The translations under genes were made by a program, and so were the position numbers. From Alphaproteobacteria bacterium (lineage in GTDB: Bacteria > Pseudomonadota > Alphaproteobacteria > Rickettsiales > RI-342): 6,716 nucleotides of DNA. The DNA lies in the NCBI GenBank assembly GCA_020851915.1, contig JADZBT010000155.1:1-6716 (forward strand). Direction: 5' to 3'. This document shows positions 1-5,015 of this stretch, piece by piece (positions within the stretch are counted from its first letter, which is position 1; every line of letters starts with the position of its first letter). The notes below the pieces were generated by a model. That model searched no databases. It was not told the origin of the DNA and saw only the letters and a list, made by a program, of their open reading frames with translations.

Positions 1-666
1 ATCATCGCCAACCCCAACTGCTCGACCATCCAGATGGTCGTGGCGCTGAAGCCGCTGCATGATGCGGCGAAGATCAAGCGTGTGGTGGTGTCCACCTACC
101 AGTCGGTTTCCGGTGCAGGCAAGGCCGCGATGGACGAGCTCTACGACCAGACCAAGCGCATCTATGTGGGCGACAGGACGGATCCGGAGAATTTCCCGCG
201 CCAGATCGCCTTCAACGTCATCCCGAACATCGACGTGGCGATGGAGGACGGCTCCTACAAGGAGGAGTGGAAGATGGTGGTGGAAACGCAGAAGATACTC
301 GATCCGAACATTCAGGTGAGTGCCACCTGCGTGCGCGTGCCGGTACTCGTCGGCCACAGCGAGTCGGTGAATGTGGAGTTCGAGAACCCGCTATCGCCGG
401 AAGAGGCGCGCGAGATCCTCTCTGCCGCACCGGGCGTGATGGTCGTGGATAATCCCCATGAGCAACGCTACATGACGCCGGTCGAGTGCGTGGGCGAGGA
501 CGCAACCTTCGTGTCGCGCATCCGCAGGGACCCGTCCGTGAAATACGGGCTGAATATGTGGGTGGTATCGGATAATCTGCGTAAAGGCGCGGCACTCAAC
601 GCCGTGCAGATCGCCGAAGAGCTCATCCGTAATTACGGGGTGAAGCCTGTGTCGAAGGCCGCGTAA
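1..666 (+). CDS. asd: Aspartate-semialdehyde dehydrogenase, 3' part (5' end outside window)
   Basis: The enzyme reduces L-aspartyl-4-phosphate to aspartate semialdehyde with NADPH in the cytoplasm, the branch point to lysine/diaminopimelate, threonine and methionine. The frame is open from base 1, and 221 residues are visible. The family is usually about 340 residues, so roughly the N-terminal third (the NADP-binding part) is missing. The visible part opens with the active-site motif NPNCST, whose Cys is visible residue 7. It continues with STYQSVSGAG (substrate-contacting Gln, residue 34), and then CVRVPVLVGHSE with the Arg and His (112 and 119) expected in the catalytic and dimerisation domain. 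The ATG at 34 is internal and is not the start. The stop is TAA at 664-666. The next gene on the same strand begins 25 bp later, so co-transcription is possible. Codon use and motifs are intact, and the identification is secure. Confidence 0.97.
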   Translation: MIANPNCSTIQMVVALKPLHDAAKIKRVVVSTYQSVSGAGKAAMDELYDQTKRIYVGDRTDPENFPRQIAFNVIPNIDVAMEDGSYKEEWKMVVETQKILDPNIQVSATCVRVPVLVGHSESVNVEFENPLSPEEAREILSAAPGVMVVDNPHEQRYMTPVECVGEDATFVSRIRRDPSVKYGLNMWVVSDNLRKGAALNAVQIAEELIRNYGVKPVSKAA

Positions 667-679
667 CAATACAATAACA

Positions 680-688
680 GAGGAGAGT
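680..688 (+). promoter_or_regulatory. Strong Shine-Dalgarno of the dps-like gene
   Basis: The purine run AGAGGAGAG lies just before the ATG at 692, with the GGAG core about 5 nt upstream. It supports that start and is the clearest ribosome-binding site in the window. A possible TACAAT -10 hexamer lies at 670-675, but no convincing -35 box accompanies it. Confidence 0.75.
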
Positions 689-691
689 ATC

Positions 692-1189
692 ATGTCTGTG
701 ACCGCACTGAAGACCACCGAAAAGCTGAATACCGGCCTGAAGGACAACGCGCGCAAGGCAGTTGCGACGGGGCTGTCGGAGGTGCTGGCGGATACCTATG
801 TGCTCTACCTCAAGACGCATTACTACCATTGGAACGTCACGGGCCCGCATTTTCAGGCCCTGCACCTGATGTTCGAGGGGCAGTACACCGCGCTGGCACT
901 GGCGGTGGACGAAATCGCCGAACGCATCCGCGCACTGGGATTCATGGCGCCGGGCACGTTCGCGGCCTATCAGGAACTCTCGGAGGTGGCCGAGGACAAG
1001 AAGGCCCCGAAGAACGCGCAGGAAATGGTGAAGAATCTGCTGGCCGATAATGAAACCGTGACCCGCCGTTGCCGCGCGTTGCTCTCGCAGGCGCAGAATG
1101 CCGGCGATGACGTCACGACGGACCTGATGGTGCGCCGCATGGATTACCACGAGAAGACGTCGTGGATGCTGCGTAGTTCGTTGGCGTAA
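692..1189 (+). CDS. dps: Dps-family ferritin-like DNA-binding/iron-storage protein
   Basis: Dps proteins form 12-subunit cages that oxidise Fe(II), usually with hydrogen peroxide, store the iron, and in many species coat DNA under starvation or oxidative stress. The 165-residue length is normal for the family. The inter-subunit ferroxidase ligands of E. coli Dps (H51, H63, D67, D78, E82) can be matched by eye at a constant offset: His46 (in YYHWNVTGPHF), His58 and Glu62 (in ALHLMFEGQY), and Asp73 and Glu77 (in VDEIAERIRALG). The Asp67 position is Glu here. The N terminus has several Lys/Arg (residues 7, 11, 17, 21, 22), which could contact DNA, but this is inference. The start is fixed by the AGGAGAG ribosome-binding site. 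The gene follows asd by 25 bp and is followed by hairpin repeats. Confidence 0.93.
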   Translation: MSVTALKTTEKLNTGLKDNARKAVATGLSEVLADTYVLYLKTHYYHWNVTGPHFQALHLMFEGQYTALALAVDEIAERIRALGFMAPGTFAAYQELSEVAEDKKAPKNAQEMVKNLLADNETVTRRCRALLSQAQNAGDDVTTDLMVRRMDYHEKTSWMLRSSLA

Positions 1190-1209
1190 TCGCTCCGACA
1201 ATTTATGCC

Positions 1210-1251
1210 ATACCGGCCCCGGCCTGCGCCGGGGTAAACTCCGACCGGTAT
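1210..1251 (+). repeat. Nested GC-rich inverted repeat (hairpin repeat family B, copy 1)
   Basis: Outer arms ATACCGG (1210-1216) and CCGGTAT (1245-1251) enclose an inner perfect hairpin: CCCCGGC (1217-1223), loop CTGC, GCCGGGG (1228-1234). The inner hairpin and loop match the other family B copies at 1286-1305, 6274-6293 and 6328-6347. The outer arms repeat the ATACCGG arm sequence of the 6328 copy. It lies 21 bp after the dps-like stop codon. It has no T-tract, so it is a weak candidate for an intrinsic terminator. Confidence 0.75.
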
Positions 1252-1285
1252 CTTATCTATCCAGTAGCGCTGGTGGATGTATGAG

Positions 1286-1320
1286 ATCCCGGCCTTCGCC
1301 GGGATGGCAGTTTTTCTTTA
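1286..1320 (+). terminator. Hairpin repeat (family B, copy 2) with T-tract; possible terminator for dps-like gene
   Basis: The perfect 8-bp stem ATCCCGGC (1286-1293) / GCCGGGAT (1298-1305) closes a CTTC tetraloop. GGCAG follows, and then TTTTTCTTT (1311-1319). The hairpin plus T-run has the form of a Rho-independent terminator, although 5 nt separate stem and T-run. The stem and its flanks (ATGAG before, GGCAG after) are shared with other family B copies, so this is a dispersed repeat that may also act as a terminator. It ends about 15 bp before the cobA start, so the cobA promoter would have to lie within it or upstream of it. Confidence 0.5.
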
Positions 1321-1334
1321 ATAGGTAAAAAAAC

Positions 1335-2087
1335 ATGCCACCTTCCCCCGGTACAGTCTATCTGGTAGGCGCTGGGCCGGGTGATCCGGAGCTGCTTACC
1401 GTCAAGGCGCACCGGCTGCTGAGCGCGGCGCAGGTGGTGGTCTATGACCGGCTGGTGTCGGAGGCGTTGCTTACCGTCATCCCGAAATCCGCGCGGAGGA
1501 TATTCGTCGGCAAGCCGCCCGGCGGGCATATCGTGCTACAGGAAGAGATCCATCACATCCTCATCGAAGAAGCCATGATGGGGCGCGATGTCGTGCGGCT
1601 GAAGGGCGGCGACCCGCTTATCTTCGCGCGCGGCGGGGAAGAGGCGCTGGCGCTGGCCAAGGCCGGTATCCCGTTCGAGATCGTGCCGGGAATCACGGCG
1701 GCGGCGGGGGCGGGGGCCTATGCCGGGATACCGCTCACGCATCGTGACCTTGCGACGGGCGTGCGCTTCGTCACCGGGCATGCGAAGGAAGACGGCACGC
1801 TCGACCTCAACTGGAAGAACCTCGTCGATCCGCAGACCACGCTGGTGATCTATATGGGACTCGCGAGCCTGAGTGAATGCGCCGCCAAGCTGATGGCGGC
1901 GGGCATGGATGCCCATACGCCCGTGGCGGCGATACAATCCGCGACCTGTCCCGATCAGCGCGAGGTGCTGGCGCCGCTGTCGCGCATCGCGGCGGAGGTG
2001 GCGAAGGCGGAGCTGAAATCTCCCGCACTGATTATTATCGGCGAGGTGGTGACGGTGGGCAATGACCTGAAGTGGTTTACTTCCTGA
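1335..2087 (+). CDS. cobA: Uroporphyrinogen-III C-methyltransferase (SUMT)
   Basis: The enzyme transfers two methyl groups from S-adenosylmethionine to uroporphyrinogen III (C2 and C7), giving precorrin-2 for siroheme, cobalamin or heme d1. The 250-residue length is typical of the single-domain CobA type. It lacks the oxidase/chelatase domain found in CysG. Motifs in order: YLVGAGPGDPELLTVKA (9-25, SAM-binding P-loop-like segment), VVRLKGGDPLIFARGGEE (86-103), VPGITAAAGAGAYAGIPLTHR (117-137), TGH (147-149), YMG (173-175) and PALIIIGEVV (230-239). The ATG has an AGGT ribosome-binding sequence at 1323-1326. The 3' end overlaps the convergent oxidase-like gene by 11 bp. No partner gene for siroheme or cobalamin is in the window, so the end product cannot be assigned. 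hemA, about 3 kb away, supplies the start of the same pathway. Confidence 0.94.
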   Translation: MPPSPGTVYLVGAGPGDPELLTVKAHRLLSAAQVVVYDRLVSEALLTVIPKSARRIFVGKPPGGHIVLQEEIHHILIEEAMMGRDVVRLKGGDPLIFARGGEEALALAKAGIPFEIVPGITAAAGAGAYAGIPLTHRDLATGVRFVTGHAKEDGTLDLNWKNLVDPQTTLVIYMGLASLSECAAKLMAAGMDAHTPVAAIQSATCPDQREVLAPLSRIAAEVAKAELKSPALIIIGEVVTVGNDLKWFTS

Positions 2088-3402
2088 ATATTGACTTCCC
2101 CGCCACCACCACAAACATCAGCCCGCCGATGATGGCGAGCAGGCCGCCCATTCCCATGATGCCCATGGCGATCTGCACGCTGTCGATGCCGACCACGTCG
2201 GCGGTGCTTTTGCGCGCGACGCCGTAGCCGCCCGACCAGGCCAGCCCGCCGATATGCATGAGCTGCCCAATGGCATAGACGATGGGCTGCCAGAAGGCGG
2301 TGCGGCTGGCAGTGGGGCCGAAGCCCAGCTGTGGCAACAGGTGATAGGTGAGCCCCATGAAGGCCAGCGTGATACCGACGATGGAACCGTGGTAATGCGC
2401 CGGGATGGTCACGTTCACCCCGTTGATGAGGAAGGCGATGATGCCACCCGCCGCGAATAACAGCAGTGAGGCGAGCAGGGTGGCATAGAGATGCCGATGT
2501 TCTGCCGCAGGGCGCGGCGAGATGACGAGCGCCGGGATCAGGAACAGCATGGAGATGCCGGGCACGAGGCCTCCGAAGGCACGCATATGCTCGGTGAAGT
2601 AGAGGCGATGCAGGCCGTCGTCGATGTCGGTGACGGCGTAAATGAGCAGCGCGCCGACGCCAGCGAGCGTGCCGACGGCGAATAATACGGTGGCGAATTT
2701 CGGTGAGAGTCGGTGATGGATACCGCACAGCGCGGCCAGCCACAGCCATGCGACGGCGACAAGCTGCGACCACGCCATCTGCAAAATATGCCCGCCGCCC
2801 CAGAACAGCGATTCGTAGAATTCCTGCCCGAGCAGATCGTTGGGAACCTCATGCGCCGAGAGTACGAATGCCGCCAGCGCCGCCGCCACCAGCACCGCCG
2901 TGCTGGTGATGCCGAAACCGAGCGGCGAGCGATCCTGCCAGTCGGCCTGTATCAGCGCATCGACGACGGCGAGCAGGATGCCGCATCCGATGACGCTGAG
3001 GTTCAGGAGGAAGAGGATATGCTGGAGCACGGGCACATAATTGTTCATCAGCGGGTCGCCCGCACCCAGAAAGGGTGAGAGCGTGAGCAGCAGCGTGCCG
3101 CCCGCGAAGCAGCCGAACGCGCTGCGGGAGAGCATCGGCAGGCGGGGCGGGGCGTTGAGTGTCCACAGCGCGCCTGCGACGGCGAGGAACCATACCAGCA
3201 CCGAGAGATCCACATGCACGACCAGTGCGGTGTGGAAGAAATCCTTGTAGGGGATGATCCCCTGCACCTTGGGCGAACGCGCCAGCACCAGCAGGATGGC
3301 GAACAGCCCCGCTATCGCCAGTGCAGCGATACCGGCCATCAGCCAGCGTTTTGCGAGGGGGACGCGGGAGGGGGCGATGGGAAATGAAAAATCGGTTTGC
3401 AT
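2077..3402 (-). CDS. Heme-copper oxidase subunit I-like membrane protein, atypical
   Basis: This 441-residue, very hydrophobic protein has about 12 predicted membrane helices (roughly 20-42, 57-80, 95-115, 123-150, 165-185, 200-227, 236-257, 275-295, 304-327, 338-358, 372-394, 410-435). Several segments resemble cytochrome oxidase/NO reductase subunit I. HVDLSVLVW (63-71) is a candidate helix-II low-spin heme ligand region. WGGGHILQ (201-208) carries a His where helix VI holds a CuB ligand. RLYFTEHM (266-273) resembles RAYFTAATM of COX1. PAHYHGSIVGITLAF (334-348) matches the HFH heme-ligand pair, here His336 and His338. The usual helix-VII His-His pair is not seen; the equivalent stretch reads YAVTDIDDG (255-263). 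A canonical oxidase role is therefore unsafe, and annotation as a cbb3 or aa3 subunit would be over-precise. No subunit II, III, CcoO or NorC gene lies next to it. The start has AGGAA upstream, about 8 nt from the ATG. Confidence 0.8.
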   Translation of the reverse strand: MQTDFSFPIAPSRVPLAKRWLMAGIAALAIAGLFAILLVLARSPKVQGIIPYKDFFHTALVVHVDLSVLVWFLAVAGALWTLNAPPRLPMLSRSAFGCFAGGTLLLTLSPFLGAGDPLMNNYVPVLQHILFLLNLSVIGCGILLAVVDALIQADWQDRSPLGFGITSTAVLVAAALAAFVLSAHEVPNDLLGQEFYESLFWGGGHILQMAWSQLVAVAWLWLAALCGIHHRLSPKFATVLFAVGTLAGVGALLIYAVTDIDDGLHRLYFTEHMRAFGGLVPGISMLFLIPALVISPRPAAEHRHLYATLLASLLLFAAGGIIAFLINGVNVTIPAHYHGSIVGITLAFMGLTYHLLPQLGFGPTASRTAFWQPIVYAIGQLMHIGGLAWSGGYGVARKSTADVVGIDSVQIAMGIMGMGGLLAIIGGLMFVVVAGKSIFRK

Positions 3403-3418
3403 GGGTTATTCCTGTTTG

Positions 3419-3450
3419 CTGGATCCTCGGGCCAAGCCCGAGGACGTCAG
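3419..3450 (+). repeat. Palindromic repeat family A, copy 1
   Basis: Perfect stem CCTCGGGC (3425-3432) / GCCCGAGG (3436-3443) with a CAA loop, flanked by CTGGAT and ACGTCAG. It differs from copies 2 and 3 at one base (C for T at 3432), which restores a C-G pair at the top of the stem. It lies between the likely promoter and the ribosome-binding site of the oxidase-like gene, so it would form a hairpin in that gene's 5' leader. Confidence 0.85.
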
Positions 3451-3464
3451 TGTTGGTGGGGCGG

Positions 3465-3479
3465 ATTATAGAATATAAT
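3465..3479 (-). promoter_or_regulatory. Candidate -10 region for the oxidase-like gene, inside a perfect palindrome
   Basis: ATTATA-GAA-TATAAT is a perfect inverted repeat that presents a consensus TATAAT -10 hexamer on each strand. On the minus strand the hexamer is at 3470-3465, about 63 bp before the ATG of the oxidase-like gene. No good -35 box sits at 16-18 bp spacing, so this may be an activator-dependent promoter or simply an AT-rich palindrome. Confidence 0.35.
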
Positions 3480-3498
3480 TACCGTGAAATCTTTTATT

Positions 3499-3529
3499 TG
3501 ACGTCCTCGGGCTTGACCCGAGGATCCAG
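3499..3529 (-). repeat. Palindromic repeat family A, copy 2; left inverted repeat of the GIY-YIG cassette
   Basis: This is the exact reverse complement of 3839-3869 over all 31 bases. Read on the minus strand it begins CTGGATCCTCGGG and ends GAGGACGTCA, and it forms a hairpin by itself. It starts immediately after the stop codon of the GIY-YIG gene (TGA at 3532-3530). Confidence 0.9.
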
Positions 3530-3820
3530 TCACGCATTGATCATCTCATATAAATCATGCCATTCCGGATTGTGCTTCTCGATCAGCGCGATTTTCCATT
3601 TTCGTAACCAGTGCTTCAGATTCGCTTCGCGCTGGTTGGCCAGCGTTACTTCGGCGTATTCTTCAAAATACACAAGGCGAGTGACGCCGTAGCGATCGGT
3701 GAATCCCGGAACCACATGTTGCCTATGCTCATAGATACGGCGAGCAAGATTATTGGTGGAACCGATATACAGCGTTCCATTTCGCTTGCTGGCCAGAATG
3801 TAAACATAGTATGAGGGCAT
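3530..3820 (-). CDS. Small GIY-YIG (URI-domain) endonuclease
   Basis: A 96-residue single-domain GIY-YIG nuclease of the short standalone class (YhbQ/UPF0213-like, COG2827 type). The domain starts at the N terminus: YYVYILAS (4-11, the GIY-equivalent strand), TLYIGSTNNLARRIYEHR (16-33, the YIG strand followed by the Arg27/28 helix), a Gly-Phe-Thr loop (39-41), LVYFEEY (49-55) and REANLKHWLRKWKIALIE (64-81). Family members hydrolyse DNA phosphodiester bonds; the target of this short class is generally unknown. The ATG at 3820 was chosen because homology starts there and because the upstream in-frame extension is only repeat sequence plus the antisense of ctaA. No clear ribosome-binding site precedes it. 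The gene is exactly enclosed by 31-bp inverted repeats and sits between two respiratory genes, suggesting a mobile or repeat-associated cassette (inference). Confidence 0.88.
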   Translation of the reverse strand: MPSYYVYILASKRNGTLYIGSTNNLARRIYEHRQHVVPGFTDRYGVTRLVYFEEYAEVTLANQREANLKHWLRKWKIALIEKHNPEWHDLYEMINA

Positions 3821-3838
3821 GGGTGTAGATAAGATGGG

Positions 3839-3870
3839 CTGGATCCTCGGGTCAAGCCCGAGGACGTCAG
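3839..3870 (+). repeat. Palindromic repeat family A, copy 3; right inverted repeat of the GIY-YIG cassette
   Basis: Same sequence and orientation as copy 1 (31 of 32 bases identical), and the exact reverse complement of copy 2. The stem is CCTCGGGT/GCCCGAGG with a G-T pair next to the CAA loop. It lies 18 bp upstream of the GIY-YIG start codon and so forms part of the shared upstream region of that gene and ctaA. Confidence 0.9.
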
Positions 3871-3879
3871 AATTTAGAG

Positions 3880-3898
3880 AGCCCGAGGACGTCAGAAT
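3880..3898 (+). repeat. Partial family A repeat (3' half) next to the ctaA start
   Basis: GCCCGAGGACGTCAGAAT at 3881-3898 is an exact 18-bp direct repeat of 3856-3873, offset by 25 bp. It contains only the right arm of the palindrome, so it cannot fold on its own. It ends 3 bases before the ctaA ATG. The GAGGA at 3885-3889 within it is the only Shine-Dalgarno-like sequence for ctaA, at a rather long spacing of 12 nt. Confidence 0.8.
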
Positions 3899-3901
3899 AT
3901 T

Positions 3902-4921
3902 ATGCGTAACAAAATCGCCCTGTGGTTGTTCATTTGCTGTTTCCTGGTCGCCGGGATGGTGGTGGTGGGCGGGCTTACGCGGTTGACCGATTCGGGGCTG
4001 TCCATCACCGAGTGGAAGCCGGTGACGGGGGCGCTGCCGCCGCTTTCGGACGAGAGCTGGCAACGGGAATTCGCAGGATATCAGCAGAGCCCGGAGTATC
4101 ACAAGGTCAATCATGGTATGTCGCTGGAGGAGTTCAAGGGCATCTTCTGGCTGGAATATATCCACCGGCTGCTGGGGCGGGTAACGTGCGCGGTGTTCCT
4201 GCTGCCGCTGCTCTATTTCATTGCGACGAAACAGGTGACGCGGCTGCTGGCGCTGCGGCTCGCGGGGATATTCCTGCTGGGCGGGTTACAGGGCGCGATG
4301 GGCTGGTACATGGTGAAAAGCGGGCTGGTGGATCGGCCCGACGTCAGCCAGTATCGCCTGACGGCGCATCTGCTGATCGCCTTCGCTATCTTTGCGCTGC
4401 TGTTCTGGACGGGGCTGGCTCAATCGGTGGTCGGTGGTCGGTGGCCGGTGGCCGGTAAGTTGAAGTGGGGTGCGGCGGGCATACTTGTGCTCATCCTGCT
4501 GCAGGTGGCGATGGGCGGGTTCGTGGCGGGGTTGGATGCCGGGCTGATCTATAATACCTATCCGACCATGAACAGCCAGTGGATACCCGACGGGCTGTTT
4601 GCCATGCAGCCCTGGTGGACGAATATCTTTGAGGATGTGACGAGTGTGCAGTTCATCCATCGCTGGCTGGCGATGGGGGTGGCGGCTGCCATCATAGCGT
4701 TTTGCTGGAGTGCGCGGCGCACAGTGCTCGACGAAAACCTCAAAATGGCTTGTAATCTGCTGCTGCTTGCCCTTATAACCCAGATTGGCCTTGGCATCGC
4801 CACGCTGCTGCATAGCGTGCCGCTGCTGCTGGCGTCGCTGCATCAGGCCTGTGCACTGGCGTTGTTCGCGGTGGCGCTGTATATCTCCTTCCGGTTGTGG
4901 AGGGATGGCCGCACGGATTGA
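3902..4921 (+). CDS. ctaA: Heme A synthase (COX15/CtaA family)
   Basis: A membrane enzyme that converts heme O to heme A by oxidising the C8 methyl to a formyl group, for assembly of aa3-type cytochrome oxidase. The 339 residues match the alphaproteobacterial/mitochondrial COX15 type. Eight membrane helices are expected (about 8-24, 87-107, 117-137, 154-174, 189-211, 252-270, 283-303, 308-328). Conserved features: GGLTRLTDSGLSITEWKPVTG (23-43), EYIHRLLGR with His88, TAHLLIAF with His156, FIHRWLA with His253 and LHQACA with His314, the four heme-ligand histidines of the duplicated four-helix halves. The short loop at about 175-186 is encoded by a 7-bp tandem repeat. The start at 3902 agrees with the usual family N terminus, but the upstream region is repeat-derived. 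Its stop codon overlaps an FNR-type box for hemA. No ctaB or coxMNP genes lie in the window. Confidence 0.95.
   Translation: MRNKIALWLFICCFLVAGMVVVGGLTRLTDSGLSITEWKPVTGALPPLSDESWQREFAGYQQSPEYHKVNHGMSLEEFKGIFWLEYIHRLLGRVTCAVFLLPLLYFIATKQVTRLLALRLAGIFLLGGLQGAMGWYMVKSGLVDRPDVSQYRLTAHLLIAFAIFALLFWTGLAQSVVGGRWPVAGKLKWGAAGILVLILLQVAMGGFVAGLDAGLIYNTYPTMNSQWIPDGLFAMQPWWTNIFEDVTSVQFIHRWLAMGVAAAIIAFCWSARRTVLDENLKMACNLLLLALITQIGLGIATLLHSVPLLLASLHQACALALFAVALYISFRLWRDGRTD
4425..4456 (+). repeat. Heptanucleotide tandem repeat inside ctaA
   Basis: Four and a half copies of a 7-bp unit: CGGTGGT twice, CGGTGGC twice, then CGGT. It encodes a loop (about residues 175-186, SVVGGRWPVAGK) between the two halves of CtaA. 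Because 7 is not a multiple of 3, gain or loss of a single unit would shift the frame. Confidence 0.8.
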
Positions 4922-4931
4922 CCCAGGTCAA
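4918..4931 (+). promoter_or_regulatory. FNR/FnrL-type operator upstream of hemA
   Basis: TTGACCCAGGTCAA is a perfect inverted repeat TTGAC-N4-GTCAA, matching the consensus for FNR/FnrL/FixK-type regulators (TTGAY-N4-RTCAA in alphaproteobacteria). It overlaps the stop codon of ctaA (4919-4921) and lies 84 bp upstream of the hemA ATG. Its centre (4924.5) is about 40-41 bp before the start point predicted from the -10 candidate at 4952-4959, close to the -41.5 of class II activated promoters. FnrL control of hemA is established in Rhodobacter; that it applies here is inference. Confidence 0.7.
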
Positions 4932-4951
4932 CGACGGCGCGAGTAAATACT

Positions 4952-4959
4952 TGTAATAA
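4952..4959 (+). promoter_or_regulatory. Candidate -10 element of the hemA promoter
   Basis: TGTAAT at 4952-4957 matches TATAAT at five of six positions; the overlapping TAATAA is at 4954-4959. Either predicts transcription from about 4964-4966, leaving a leader of about 50 nt. No -35 hexamer is evident, as expected if an FNR-type activator bound at 4918-4931 takes its place. Confidence 0.45.
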
Positions 4960-5015
4960 CGCGGCAGGCATGTTTCTGTAAGGGATAGGCTCGCACAACA
5001 ACCATAAGTAGCAAT

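Larger units (their letters stand above)
3499..3869. mobile_element. Putative GIY-YIG cassette bounded by perfect 31-bp inverted repeats
   Basis: Seen directly: identical 31-bp sequences in inverted orientation at 3499-3529 and 3839-3869, with a single gene (GIY-YIG nuclease, minus strand) filling the 309 bp between them. No transposase or integrase is present, and no clear target-site duplication is visible at the outer edges. A further full repeat copy lies 48 bp to the left and a partial copy 10 bp to the right. That the whole unit moves, or that the nuclease acts on the repeats, is inference. Confidence 0.4.

Noticed and set aside
623..1201. 192-residue minus-strand open frame opposite the dps-like gene
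   Set aside because: Antisense of a gene with all ferroxidase ligands in place; composition typical of shadow frames.
1536..2114. Long minus-strand open frame opposite cobA
   Set aside because: A shadow of the high-GC coding strand: Arg/His-rich composition, no recognisable motif, and it covers an unmistakable SUMT gene.
2077..3402. Calling the oxidase-like gene ccoN or coxA
   Set aside because: The helix-VII His pair is not seen, partner subunits are absent, and helix motifs such as WGGGHILQ differ from both cbb3 and aa3 types.
3419..3898. CRISPR-like array
   Set aside because: The repeats are palindromic, alternate in orientation and have irregular spacing (48, 309 and 10 bp). There is a gene between them and no cas genes.
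3821..4165. Upstream extension of the GIY-YIG reading frame to 211 residues
   Set aside because: The extension translates palindromic repeat sequence (for example DVLGLDPRIQ) and the antisense of ctaA. Family similarity starts at the ATG at 3820.
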